The notes under the pieces: generated by a model
The model's input: only the letters and a program-made list of their open reading frames with translations
What the model was told of the DNA's origin: nothing
Databases searched by the model: none
In this document: piece after piece, positions 30,327-38,916 of the stretch
How the letters are laid out: each line of letters starts with the position of its first letter
Position numbering within the stretch: position 1 is the first letter of the stretch
Program-made: the position numbers and the translations under genes
NCBI RefSeq assembly: GCF_011299575.1
Contig: NZ_CP049863.1
Location: 806,001 to 870,000 of the forward strand
From: Leucobacter viscericola
Lineage (GTDB): Bacteria; Actinomycetota; Actinomycetes; Actinomycetales; Microbacteriaceae
DNA length: 64,000 bases
Direction of reading: 5' to 3'

Positions 30327-30370
30327 ATGTTGCTTGATGTGAATGTAACACGAAACAACATCGAGGACAA
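30327..30370 (-). promoter_or_regulatory. Promoter and likely DeoR operator of rhaD
   Basis: On the minus strand, TTGTCC and TACATT are 17 bases apart (30365-30370 and 30342-30347). An inverted repeat with ATGTTG and CAACAT ends (30327-30361) overlaps the -10 region, as expected for a repressor site. DeoR-family proteins often bind near their own gene, and deoR is directly upstream. Inferred only. Confidence 0.5.
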
Positions 30371-30373
30371 GGG

Positions 30374-31135
30374 TCAGAGCACGTCGACGCTGTGACGGTA
30401 AGGATCGAGCCGCGGATCGTCTGCTGGCAGCTCTGTGATCAGGGTCGAGACTGAAGCAAGCTCGAGAGCTGCGCCCACCGACCGTCCACCAAGCTTGGAC
30501 GAGTCGACACACAAGACGGTGCGCTCGGCCGACTCCGCCAGGTGCCGCTTGACCTCGGCCTCCGCAAGCGAAGACTCAGACGTGCCACCCTCGGGGTGAA
30601 GCGCCGCGGCCGACGTAAAAAAGACCTGCGTGAACAACAGGCGAGCGCCCGCATTTGCGATTGGGCCGACGAGGCTCCCGGTGACCCGCTCGTAACTCCC
30701 GCCGGTCAGCTGCGCATCTATTCCGTTCAGCCGCGTCAACACCTCAAACGTCTGCACAGAGTTTGTGCACACCGTCAGTTCACGGTCACCGCCGAGAATT
30801 TCTGCGAGTGCGTGCACCGTGGTCGAGGCATCCAGTGCGATTGCTCCGCGATGCGGCACAAGCGCGAGTGCTTTCCTGGCAATCGCAAGCTTCGCCGCTG
30901 ATCGGGTCGCCAAACGATCGTCGTAGCTGCGCGGAGCCGGCGCGGATACCGCCCCGCCCCGCACGCGTCGCACAACCCCCTCATTTTCAAGGGCCTCTAT
31001 GTCTCGCCGAATCGTCATTGCGGAGACGTTAAACTTCAGGCGCGCTTCGTCGATGGAAATCTCTTCACCGCGCGCGATGAGATCGGCAAGATCTTTTCTG
31101 CGACGCTCTGCGTCGATACTCCCGCTCACAGCCAT
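30374..31135 (-). CDS. DeoR family transcriptional regulator
   Basis: The protein has about 253 residues. The N-terminal winged helix-turn-helix (RRKDLADLIARGEEISIDEA region, then FNVSAMTIRRDIEALENEG) is followed by the DeoR sugar-phosphate-sensing domain (from about 85, IAIARKALALVPHRG-like start and the CTNS segment). It lies 65 bases before rhaD on the same strand, so it probably controls rhaD-rhaB-lldD in response to a rhamnose intermediate such as a sugar phosphate. The start is either 31135 or 31162; neither has a clear ribosome site. Confidence 0.9.
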   Translation of the reverse strand: MAVSGSIDAERRRKDLADLIARGEEISIDEARLKFNVSAMTIRRDIEALENEGVVRRVRGGAVSAPAPRSYDDRLATRSAAKLAIARKALALVPHRGAIALDASTTVHALAEILGGDRELTVCTNSVQTFEVLTRLNGIDAQLTGGSYERVTGSLVGPIANAGARLLFTQVFFTSAAALHPEGGTSESSLAEAEVKRHLAESAERTVLCVDSSKLGGRSVGAALELASVSTLITELPADDPRLDPYRHSVDVL

Positions 31136-31162
31136 GTCATTGAGCCTAGCGACTTCACCCAC

Positions 31163-31206
31163 CGCGGGTGCAGCCCGACTTTACAAGCCCGGACCGCACC
31201 CGCGGG
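31163..31206 (-). terminator. Hairpin after the rhamnosidase gene
   Basis: Arms CCGCGGGTGC and GCACCCGCGG lie 16 bases past the rhamnosidase stop and just before deoR. There is no T-run. Likely a terminator or mRNA end stabiliser. Confidence 0.55.
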
Positions 31207-31221
31207 GAGAGCACCGCAACG

Positions 31222-34200
31222 CTACTTGCGGTACTGCGTCTCCAATCGGTAGATAAACGCAGCCATCGCCTCACGACTCAGCGCGCGCTTCGGTTCGTAG
31301 TTCCGAACCGAGCCCTGCTTAAAGCCGGTCGTGAGTTTGCTCGCTTGCATCCACGAAATCTCGGTATAGAAGTCCGATCCGGGCTTCATGTCGGCAAACG
31401 GCGACTGCTTTGGAGCCGTGAACTTCGGCGACCCCTCAAAGCGGTACATGAACGCAGCCATAGCCTCGCGAGTGAGCGCCTGCTTCGGACCGTACAGCGG
31501 TTTGCCGGTCGCCTGCTTGGTGCCCTTTGCGAGCTTCTGCTGGTACATCCACACGATCTCACGATAGAACTTATCGCTCGGTTTCACATCGGCAAACGGT
31601 GACGCGGCTGGCAGCTTGACCGCAGGTGAACCCTTCAGCCGGTACATAAACGCTGCCATCGCCTCACGAGTGAGCTCCTGCTTTGGCTCGTAGTAAAGGC
31701 CGTCCGACCGCTTGAATCCGGTTGTGTACTTCATCTGATGCATCCAGTCGATCTCAGTGTAAAACTGCTGCTGCTTGGGCACATCTTTGAAGACGGGCTT
31801 GTCACGAGGGGTCGTGCCAGAGTTATCTTTCTCCCACTTCGCAGTGAGTTTGAGATTGGCGGTAACCGGGGCCGAGAAATCGTAGGCCTTGCTGCCGACA
31901 AACCAGCCGGCGAACACGTATCCCTTACGCTTCGGATCGCTTGGCCGAGACACCTTCGATCCCGAAGCAACGTTCGGCACCGAAGCGACGGCAGAACCGC
32001 CAGCGCTGTCAAATGACACCGTAAATTTCTGGCTGGGTGCCGTGAGCTCGATTTCAGTGCTGCGCAGGGCCTCGGTGTTTCCCGCCACATCCGCGGCAAA
32101 GTACTCCACGAGGTGCGAGCCGTATCCGACAACCGGAACGGCATCAGCGCCAGCGAGCTGCCACTGTCCGCCGTCAACGCGATAGCGCACAGCTGCAACC
32201 CCACTCAGCTCGTCAGTTGCACTGAACGAGACGCTCGCGATGTTGAGATTCGCCGCTTCCGATCCGCGAATTGTTTTCACGGAGCTTACGGGCGCAGTGC
32301 TGTCGATCCAGACCTGCACCTTCTGTTCACCCGACGAATTACCCGCTACGTCGTTCGCGCGGTAAGACAGCTCATGCTGCCCCTCACCAGTGACCGGAAT
32401 GGGAGCCGTGTAGTCTTCCCAGCCCTGCGCCCCACCAAACTGAACAGCGGGAGTTCCGGCACGGTCGTCGGTCGCGCTCAGCGTGACACTCGAATCTCCG
32501 CGGAACCATCCGTTATCACCCGGCACAGCACTGTCGACTGTCGCAGCGACAAGCGGGGGTGTTGTGTCGGCTTGCACCGGCAGAACCCAGCTGTCGGCAA
32601 TCGAAGGATCCCAGAACCCACTCGCGTCACTTGGGTACTCGAACTTGATCCGCACTTTTCCGGTGTTCTGGAGCACACTCGGGTCGTCGATCAGCACCTG
32701 ATGCGCCTTTGTGCCCTGGCCGCCCTCGCTACGCGGGATCTCGACCTTTCGCACGAGCACCCCGTCGACCCAGATGTTGTACTTCTTGGTGTGAGCCCCG
32801 TCATACGTTTCGAGGGTTCGCAGCAGGAAGGGCTTTCCGGCCTCAACGGTGTATTCCGCAGAGAACCACGATCCCGGGTTGTTGGTGTTTGCGTAGCGGC
32901 GGGTCAGACCAGCCTCATTGGGAGCGGTGCCACTCGCGGCGGCCGCCTGCACGGCGTGCGCCGTTTCAGACACGGTGTTCCCAAAATCGACGTGATCGAG
33001 TTGCCCCGGCAGATCCATCGCGCCGGGTGCCGCCATGCCGATTGTGAGCGCTGCATCTTTCTTCGCGAGGCTCACCCCTCGATCCACAAAGGAGACCGAG
33101 AGCGGCGCATCACCCGAGATGCCCTCGAGCCCCGCGAGCATAGGAACCTCAACCACCCGAGATTCTGCCGCGGGAATCGTGATTCGCTCGGAGGCTGGCG
33201 CCGCGACCGGGCCACCTGTAGGGGTCAGCACAACCTGACCGGACACGCTCGAGGTTCCGTCGTTGACAATGGTGACGGCCGCGGTGGCCTGCCCGTCATC
33301 GAGGTTCGCCGACGCGGTCACATCACCAATCTGCACAGCGGAGTCAACCTGAACCCAAGCGGTTTCGTTGTTGAGCGTAAAGGTGCCCTCTGGCGTCGTG
33401 AAACTGAATTTCACTCGCGCCGGATAGTTTGCCGGATTCTGGTGCTGCGGCACACTCGTCGTAAACGGCAGCTGTGCCTGGTCACCACCGGCGAGCTTAT
33501 CGAATTTGAGTTTCACCGGATCGGCCTTCCAACCGACCACACTCACGGTGGCCTGCAGGTTAGTAAGTTCAACCGAACCGTTGTGCACAATCTCGAGCGC
33601 GCCGTCAACTGAAGCACCGGGTCGAGCCGCCGTTGTCGCTGGTGGCAATACAACCTTCAGCTTGAGCACACTCGCCATCGCGCTGCCGAATTGTGACTCT
33701 GCCGCGTCTAGTCGGGTCTTCAAGTCCCGCTTTACCGGCCCATCGACACTCGACTCATCGAGCCAGCTTCGCAGCTCTGTTACCCGCTTCGCGCCCTTCG
33801 CCAGACCAGCCTGTGCTGCTTCGCAGTTGTCGCTCCTCACGGCTTCTAGCGCCTCTTGCACCGCATCCTTGGCCGCACCGATCTCGTCGGCGATGTGGCC
33901 ACGGTCTGCCGCAGACAGGTCACCCTTTTGGGCCAGCTCGCCGGCCCGATCCTCGACGTTCTTCAGCGCGTCAAGCACGCCCCCAAAGGTCGCGAGATCA
34001 GGATCCACCACGAATTTGTACTTACCAGACCCGATGGTGAACGTTACAGATCCGTCCGCAGCTTTGATGCCACTCACACCGTCAACCTCAGACAGTGCTT
34101 TGCCACCCTCAACAACAGCGATCTGATGCTGCGCCGGCACCACAACCTGAGCCGTGGTGTTTACGGGCACAGTCACGTCGAGCGCCAGGTTGCCGCCGTC

Positions 34201-37200
34201 GAGCTTCCAGTCCGACGCGATCGTGCCGTAGACCGACTCGTACTTGCCGGACCCGTGGGTCAGACCGCCACCGAGAGAGGGCGCCACTTTAAAGCTGTGA
34301 TACCCGGGCTCAATCGGCGAGATGCCGCCGATGTTGCGATACATCCAATCACCAACCGCGCCGTAGGCGTAGTGGTTGAAGGAGTTCATTCCCTCGTCAC
34401 CAAAACTGCCGTCGGGCTTAATCGAGTTCCAGCGCTCCCACATGGTGGTGGCACCGTTCTCGATCTCGTAGCCCCAGGAAGGGTAGTCCTTCTTCGACAG
34501 CACGGTGTAGGCGATGTCGTTGCGCCCAATGCTGCTCAGCGCGGGAAGCAACCACGGCGTGCCAAGGAACCCGGTCGTCAGGTGGTTGTCGCTCTTTGCA
34601 AGCTTCTCGATGTATTTTTGACCGACCTTTACCCGGAGCTCGGGATCTGTCACCAGATCCATGCCGAGCGCCATCGCATACGCGGTCTGGCTGCCTCCCT
34701 GCACGGTGCCGTCAGGGGCGATGAGCTGCGCCGTGAACGCCGCACGCACATCTTTGGAAAGCTGCGCGTAGGCTGCCGCGTCTGCGTCTTCACCAATGGC
34801 CGCAGCCATCTCGGAGAGCATGCGTGCGTCTTCGGCGTAGTAGGCGGTGCTCAGCACTGCCGTGCCGGTATTGTCGTCGAGATTGAGCCAGTCGTTCCAG
34901 TTACCGCGTTCAGTGTCGATGAGGTCGTCACCGGCGCCACTCTTCACCAGCTCAAGGTACTTCTTCATCAGCTCGTAGTTCTGCTTGATGATCGTGTCGC
35001 TGCCCTGCGCGTGCCACACCGCGTAGGGCACCGTGATGCCCGAGTCAGACCAGCCGACACCGGTGCCGAGATCGACCCCGGGAACAGATGGTGCGATGCC
35101 CGGCAGGTCGCCGTTCGGTCGCGCGGAATCCGTCAGATCCCCCATCCACTTTTGCAGGAATGCCCTGGTGTCTCGCAGGTAGCTCGCGGTGGGAGCGAAC
35201 ACGTTGATGTCACCCGTCCAGCCGAGGCGCTCGTCACGTGCGGGAGTATCGGTCGGGATCGACAGGAAGTTACCCCGCTGGCCCCACGAGATGTTGCTTG
35301 CGAGCTGATTCAGCATGGCGTCAGAGGTGTCGAGTGATCCTGTACTTGCGAGGTCCGATCCCCACACCACACCCGTCACGTCTTCAGCGGCGGGAGCAGA
35401 CACAGCACCAGAAATCTCAATGTAGCGGAACCCGTGCTGCGTGAACTTTGGTGTGTACTCGACGACACCATCGCTCTTAAACGTGTAGTAGTCAGTCACC
35501 TTCGCGGCGCGCAGGTTGCCAACGTAGAAGCGACCGTCTGAGTACAGCTCTTCTGCGTAGCGGATCTTGACGGTGTCGCCAGCCTTGCCCTGAATCTTCA
35601 TGCGAGCGACGCCGACCATGTTCTGCCCAAGGTCGTAGATGTAGCCGTTCTCGACTCCAGGTGAGTCAGTGCGTTTCTGCACGGGAAGCTCCTGGGTCAC
35701 GCGCACGGGCTCGTCAGGCTGAGCCACGAGCTTTGCGGTATCAGAAGCGCCAATGACGACGGGGCTCCAGGCACCGTCGTCGTAGCCCGAGCGATCCCAG
35801 CCGTTCTGCTCGGCGTTGGCATCGTAGTGTTCGCCGTCAATATTGTCGGCTGCGGCGTAAGGACCAAAGTGGCTCTTCCAGGAGTCGTCGGTCTTGACGG
35901 TCTGGTGACTGCCGTCGGTGTAATCGATGCGCAGCTGGGCGATTAGGCCGACGTCTTGGCCGAAGGTGCCGGGGCCCCACATGCCGTTTTTACCGGCCCA
36001 CCAGCCCGCACCGAGTTCGGCACCAAACGCATTCGCGCCGTCCTTAATCTGGTCGGTGACGTCGTACGTCTGGTACTGGATTCGTTTTGTGTAGTCGGTT
36101 GACCCCGGTGCGAGTTTTTGATCGCCAACTGGGGAGCCGTTGAGCTGCAGTTCGTACACCCCGTGTGCAGAGGCATAGGCGCGCGCAGAAGCGACCGTCT
36201 TGCCCGACTCGGTGTTGAATTCTGTGCGCATGAGGGGTTTGTTCGCGTCTTTGCTCACGAACAACACGTCACTTCGATTGCCGACGCGCAGACCCGCGGG
36301 GGTGATGGTGCCCCCGTTGAAAGGGTTGCCGTTCGAAAAGTCAGTGTCTAGCAGCACGTCGCCGTTTTTCGCGGTCACCTTAACAGCCTTGATATCGGCG
36401 GATTCGTCAATATTGTTCGCGTAGTCCTGGCGAAACCCGATGAACCCCTTCGCAAACGAGGCATCGGTGCGCTCGTCGATCTTGGTGTTATCGAGCTTCG
36501 TTGTGATGGTGTTGCCGTCGACGGTCACCGAGAGCCGGTGCGTGCCAGTAAGCAGCTCGTCCGAGGTGATGCCGGGGATGGGTTTGTTATCGAGCAGCGT
36601 GTAGGTGTTGTTGACACGCTTGTGCGGGCGAAACTTGGGGATCCCGCTGCCGTCTGCGGTAGAGATCTGCCACATGTAGGCGTTGCTTGTGCTTGCGGCG
36701 CGGAAGAACGTTCCTATCGCGAGCCGGTCAATATCAAAGTCAATATCGGCGGTGTAATCGGCCCACTTATCGACCTCACCACTGCCCGATTTGCCGATCC
36801 AATCGGCTTTCCAGTCGCTCGTCTTGAGGCCCGTCTCAAACCAGCTGGTCTTCGACCATTCGCCCTGCTGGTCGTTTCCGTCCCAGAGCCGAACCTGCCA
36901 GTAGTACCGCGTCTGACTCTGCAGCGCGGAGCCACCGTACACAACATTGAGCTGATCGTCCGACATGACCTTGCCGGTACTCCACATGTCGTCACTGCCC
37001 GAGCTCGTGCCGACACGCACCTCGTAGGCGCTCTGCACGACTCCGCGCCCCTCGGCCTCCGACTTCCAACTGAGCGTTGGCGCCTCAACCGCAATGCCGA
37101 GCGGCTTTGTTCGAGCATTGGCTTGCAGTCCAACAGCGCTCATTGTCGCTGGGGGCGCCGCCGAGGCCGCAGCCGTCGCAGCAAAATTGCCCGTCGAAAC

Positions 37201-37269
37201 GAGGGCGATCGATAGTAATACTGCCGCGGCGCGCTTTGCTCGCCATCGGTCCCGCGTGGTTTTCTCCAT
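31222..37269 (-). CDS. Giant surface alpha-L-rhamnosidase (GH78) with SLH repeats
   Basis: The protein has 2015 residues and is secreted (signal peptide about 1-38). Order: rhamnosidase Ig-like domain (about 45-150), a lectin/LamG-like insert (about 155-320), the rhamnosidase N-terminal beta domain (about 340-630), the helical GH78 catalytic barrel (about 640-990) with DERLGWTGD at 679-687 and WERW at 944-947 carrying the expected acidic catalytic residues, and the C-terminal beta domain. Then come a coiled helical part, Ig/NEW3-like domains, OmpL47-type repeats, one InlB-type repeat (about 1745-1820) and three S-layer-homology repeats (about 1823-2015) that should bind it to the wall. It has a LacI-type operator upstream. 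It would release rhamnose from plant or bacterial glycans. Confidence 0.94.
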   Translation of the reverse strand: MEKTTRDRWRAKRAAAVLLSIALVSTGNFAATAAASAAPPATMSAVGLQANARTKPLGIAVEAPTLSWKSEAEGRGVVQSAYEVRVGTSSGSDDMWSTGKVMSDDQLNVVYGGSALQSQTRYYWQVRLWDGNDQQGEWSKTSWFETGLKTSDWKADWIGKSGSGEVDKWADYTADIDFDIDRLAIGTFFRAASTSNAYMWQISTADGSGIPKFRPHKRVNNTYTLLDNKPIPGITSDELLTGTHRLSVTVDGNTITTKLDNTKIDERTDASFAKGFIGFRQDYANNIDESADIKAVKVTAKNGDVLLDTDFSNGNPFNGGTITPAGLRVGNRSDVLFVSKDANKPLMRTEFNTESGKTVASARAYASAHGVYELQLNGSPVGDQKLAPGSTDYTKRIQYQTYDVTDQIKDGANAFGAELGAGWWAGKNGMWGPGTFGQDVGLIAQLRIDYTDGSHQTVKTDDSWKSHFGPYAAADNIDGEHYDANAEQNGWDRSGYDDGAWSPVVIGASDTAKLVAQPDEPVRVTQELPVQKRTDSPGVENGYIYDLGQNMVGVARMKIQGKAGDTVKIRYAEELYSDGRFYVGNLRAAKVTDYYTFKSDGVVEYTPKFTQHGFRYIEISGAVSAPAAEDVTGVVWGSDLASTGSLDTSDAMLNQLASNISWGQRGNFLSIPTDTPARDERLGWTGDINVFAPTASYLRDTRAFLQKWMGDLTDSARPNGDLPGIAPSVPGVDLGTGVGWSDSGITVPYAVWHAQGSDTIIKQNYELMKKYLELVKSGAGDDLIDTERGNWNDWLNLDDNTGTAVLSTAYYAEDARMLSEMAAAIGEDADAAAYAQLSKDVRAAFTAQLIAPDGTVQGGSQTAYAMALGMDLVTDPELRVKVGQKYIEKLAKSDNHLTTGFLGTPWLLPALSSIGRNDIAYTVLSKKDYPSWGYEIENGATTMWERWNSIKPDGSFGDEGMNSFNHYAYGAVGDWMYRNIGGISPIEPGYHSFKVAPSLGGGLTHGSGKYESVYGTIASDWKLDGGNLALDVTVPVNTTAQVVVPAQHQIAVVEGGKALSEVDGVSGIKAADGSVTFTIGSGKYKFVVDPDLATFGGVLDALKNVEDRAGELAQKGDLSAADRGHIADEIGAAKDAVQEALEAVRSDNCEAAQAGLAKGAKRVTELRSWLDESSVDGPVKRDLKTRLDAAESQFGSAMASVLKLKVVLPPATTAARPGASVDGALEIVHNGSVELTNLQATVSVVGWKADPVKLKFDKLAGGDQAQLPFTTSVPQHQNPANYPARVKFSFTTPEGTFTLNNETAWVQVDSAVQIGDVTASANLDDGQATAAVTIVNDGTSSVSGQVVLTPTGGPVAAPASERITIPAAESRVVEVPMLAGLEGISGDAPLSVSFVDRGVSLAKKDAALTIGMAAPGAMDLPGQLDHVDFGNTVSETAHAVQAAAASGTAPNEAGLTRRYANTNNPGSWFSAEYTVEAGKPFLLRTLETYDGAHTKKYNIWVDGVLVRKVEIPRSEGGQGTKAHQVLIDDPSVLQNTGKVRIKFEYPSDASGFWDPSIADSWVLPVQADTTPPLVAATVDSAVPGDNGWFRGDSSVTLSATDDRAGTPAVQFGGAQGWEDYTAPIPVTGEGQHELSYRANDVAGNSSGEQKVQVWIDSTAPVSSVKTIRGSEAANLNIASVSFSATDELSGVAAVRYRVDGGQWQLAGADAVPVVGYGSHLVEYFAADVAGNTEALRSTEIELTAPSQKFTVSFDSAGGSAVASVPNVASGSKVSRPSDPKRKGYVFAGWFVGSKAYDFSAPVTANLKLTAKWEKDNSGTTPRDKPVFKDVPKQQQFYTEIDWMHQMKYTTGFKRSDGLYYEPKQELTREAMAAFMYRLKGSPAVKLPAASPFADVKPSDKFYREIVWMYQQKLAKGTKQATGKPLYGPKQALTREAMAAFMYRFEGSPKFTAPKQSPFADMKPGSDFYTEISWMQASKLTTGFKQGSVRNYEPKRALSREAMAAFIYRLETQYRK

Positions 37270-37288
37270 CTTTGCAGACTCCCTTTAC

Positions 37289-37302
37289 TTGAAACGATTC
37301 AA
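37289..37302. promoter_or_regulatory. LacI-type operator before the rhamnosidase gene
   Basis: TTGAAACGATTCAA is a near-palindrome with a central CG, the hallmark of LacI-family sites. A further half-site (TTGAAGCG) lies 3 bases on. It lies 20 bases before the ATG, and the same site type occurs twice in the rhaT-lacI divergent region. Confidence 0.75.
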
Positions 37303-37334
37303 CATTGAAGCGTCACGTACGCAGACATAGCCAT

Positions 37335-37364
37335 GCGGGGGCTACCGTCGCCGTAAGCCCCCGC
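37335..37364 (-). terminator. Terminator-like hairpin after the rhamnose transport operon
   Basis: Arms GCGGGGGCT and AGCCCCCGC, with a partly paired interior, lie 15 bases past the rhaI stop in the minus direction. They separate the operon from the rhamnosidase. Confidence 0.7.
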
Positions 37365-37379
37365 ACCGCAGCAGACGGC

Positions 37380-38551
37380 CTAGGCCCCCCAGCTTGCCTG
37401 TGTGCCGCCGACGCGCTCGGCAGAGATCTTCTCGAAATAGCCGGAGGCGGCGTAGGCGGCCATCGGATCCGCGGGCAGCCCCCGCGACTCGCGCCACTCG
37501 GCGAGAGCCGGCCGCACGTCGGTGTAGAACGCGTCCATGAAGAGGCCGCTAGCGCCGAGCACATCGCCAGACTGCTGTGCCACGGCAAGCGCCTCGCGAT
37601 CCACAAGCAACGCCCGCGCGGTCATCTCTTGCACGTTGAGCACGGAGCGGATCTGGCCCGGAATCTTATCTTCGATGTTGTGGCACTGGTCGAGCATAAA
37701 GGCGACCGGGCTGTCGACATCAAGCCCACCTCCGCGCAGCACCTCGAACAGAATGCGGAACAGCTGGAAGGGATCGGCGGCACCCACGATCAGGTCGTCG
37801 TCTGCGTAGAAGCGCGAGTTGAAGTCGAAAGAGCCGAGCTTGCCGAGACGCAGCAGCTGCATCACGATGAACTCGATGTTTGTGCCCGGGGCATGGTGGC
37901 CGGTGTCGAGGCACACCATCGCGCGCTCCCCAGCGCCGCCACCTGCACGTACGAGGTACCCCAGTCGGGCACGTCGGTGTGGTAAAAAGCGGGCTCGAAG
38001 AACTTGTACTCGAGCACGAGGCGCTGCTCGCCCGACAGTCTCGCGTAGATCTGCTGCAGCGATTCATGGAGACGATCCTGTCGGCCCCGCATGTCGGCCT
38101 GGCCCGGGTAATTCGATCCCTCGGCAAGCCAGATCTTGAGGTCGCGCGATCCCGTCTCGTCCATCACGTCGATGCAGGCGAGGTGATGGTCGATCGCCTT
38201 GCGGCGGATCGCGGCGTCCTCGTGGGTCAACGCCCCAAACTTGTAGTCGTCGTCTTGAAAGGTGTTGGAGTTGATCGTGCCGAGAGACACTCCCTGGTCT
38301 GCCGCGAAGCGACCAAGCGCGGCGTAGTCGTCCACACGATCCCACGGAATGTGCAGCGCAACAATGGGCGCGAGCCCGGTCACCCGGTTCACCTGCGCGG
38401 CATCCGCGATTTTCTCGTAGGGATCGCGTGGTGTGCCCGGGGTCGAGAACACTTTGAAGCGTGTGCCCGAGTTGCCGTAGGCCCACGAGGGAACCTCGAT
38501 CGCTTGCCGCTCAAGCACGGCGAGCATGTCGGGAGTCAGTGTGTTGCTCAT
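37380..38551 (-). pseudogene. rhaI: L-rhamnose isomerase (RhaI type), frameshifted
   Basis: Converts L-rhamnose to L-rhamnulose. The gene is split over two frames: 38551 to about 37930 encodes the N-terminal half, ending in the expected VQVAALG, and the frame up to 37919 resumes with MVCLDTGHHAPGTNIE and runs to the end (SYFEK region, TQASWGA). The break is at a run of four C (37928-37931; GGGG in the coding sense); five would restore the frame and give GERAMVCLDTGHH. Together about 390 residues, normal for the Pseudomonas-stutzeri-type RhaI. It is either a true one-base loss, a read error, or slippage at the G run. Confidence 0.9.
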
Positions 38552-38556
38552 GATGG

Positions 38557-38916
38557 TCACTTTCTAGCGTTGTCGCGCTGAGTCAGCTGGTCTTCGAGGT
38601 GGAACACCTCGGTCAGTTCAAGAAATCCGTCGTCTGGTGCGCCATCAAGATCGGCGAAGAATGGCGCCATCTCGGCCTGCCACTTCGCGTTCACATCGGT
38701 GGCGGCCATCGCGGCTTGTAATTCGTTGAGCGGCTTCTCTGCTTCGAGGTAGCCGATCAGCAGACCGTCTTCGCTCACAAAAAGCGAGTAGTTCTGCCAT
38801 CCGGTATCGGCGAGTGCCTGCAGCATCTCGGGCCACACGGCTGCGTGGCGCTCGCGATACTCGGCCATGCGCTCAGGCCGCAGCCGGAGCTGGAAGCAGT
38901 AGCGTCGCACGGTCAC
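38557..38916 (-). CDS. rhaM: L-rhamnose mutarotase
   Basis: Interconverts the alpha and beta anomers of L-rhamnose before isomerisation. The protein has 119 residues with a ferredoxin-like fold. Family motifs are RRYCFQLRLRPERMAEYRERH, in which Tyr and His are active, and the central TGWQNYSLFVSEDGLLIGYLE region. The GTG at 38916 overlaps the upstream stop (GTGA). A longer frame to 39021 runs in the preceding gene and is rejected. It lies between the fucose-isomerase-like gene and rhaI. Confidence 0.92.
   Translation of the reverse strand: MTVRRYCFQLRLRPERMAEYRERHAAVWPEMLQALADTGWQNYSLFVSEDGLLIGYLEAEKPLNELQAAMAATDVNAKWQAEMAPFFADLDGAPDDGFLELTEVFHLEDQLTQRDNARK

Noticed and set aside
32113..35337. 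Two frames of about 490 residues antisense to the rhamnosidase
   Set aside because: They follow the third-codon-position bias of the rhamnosidase gene; no domains or start signals.
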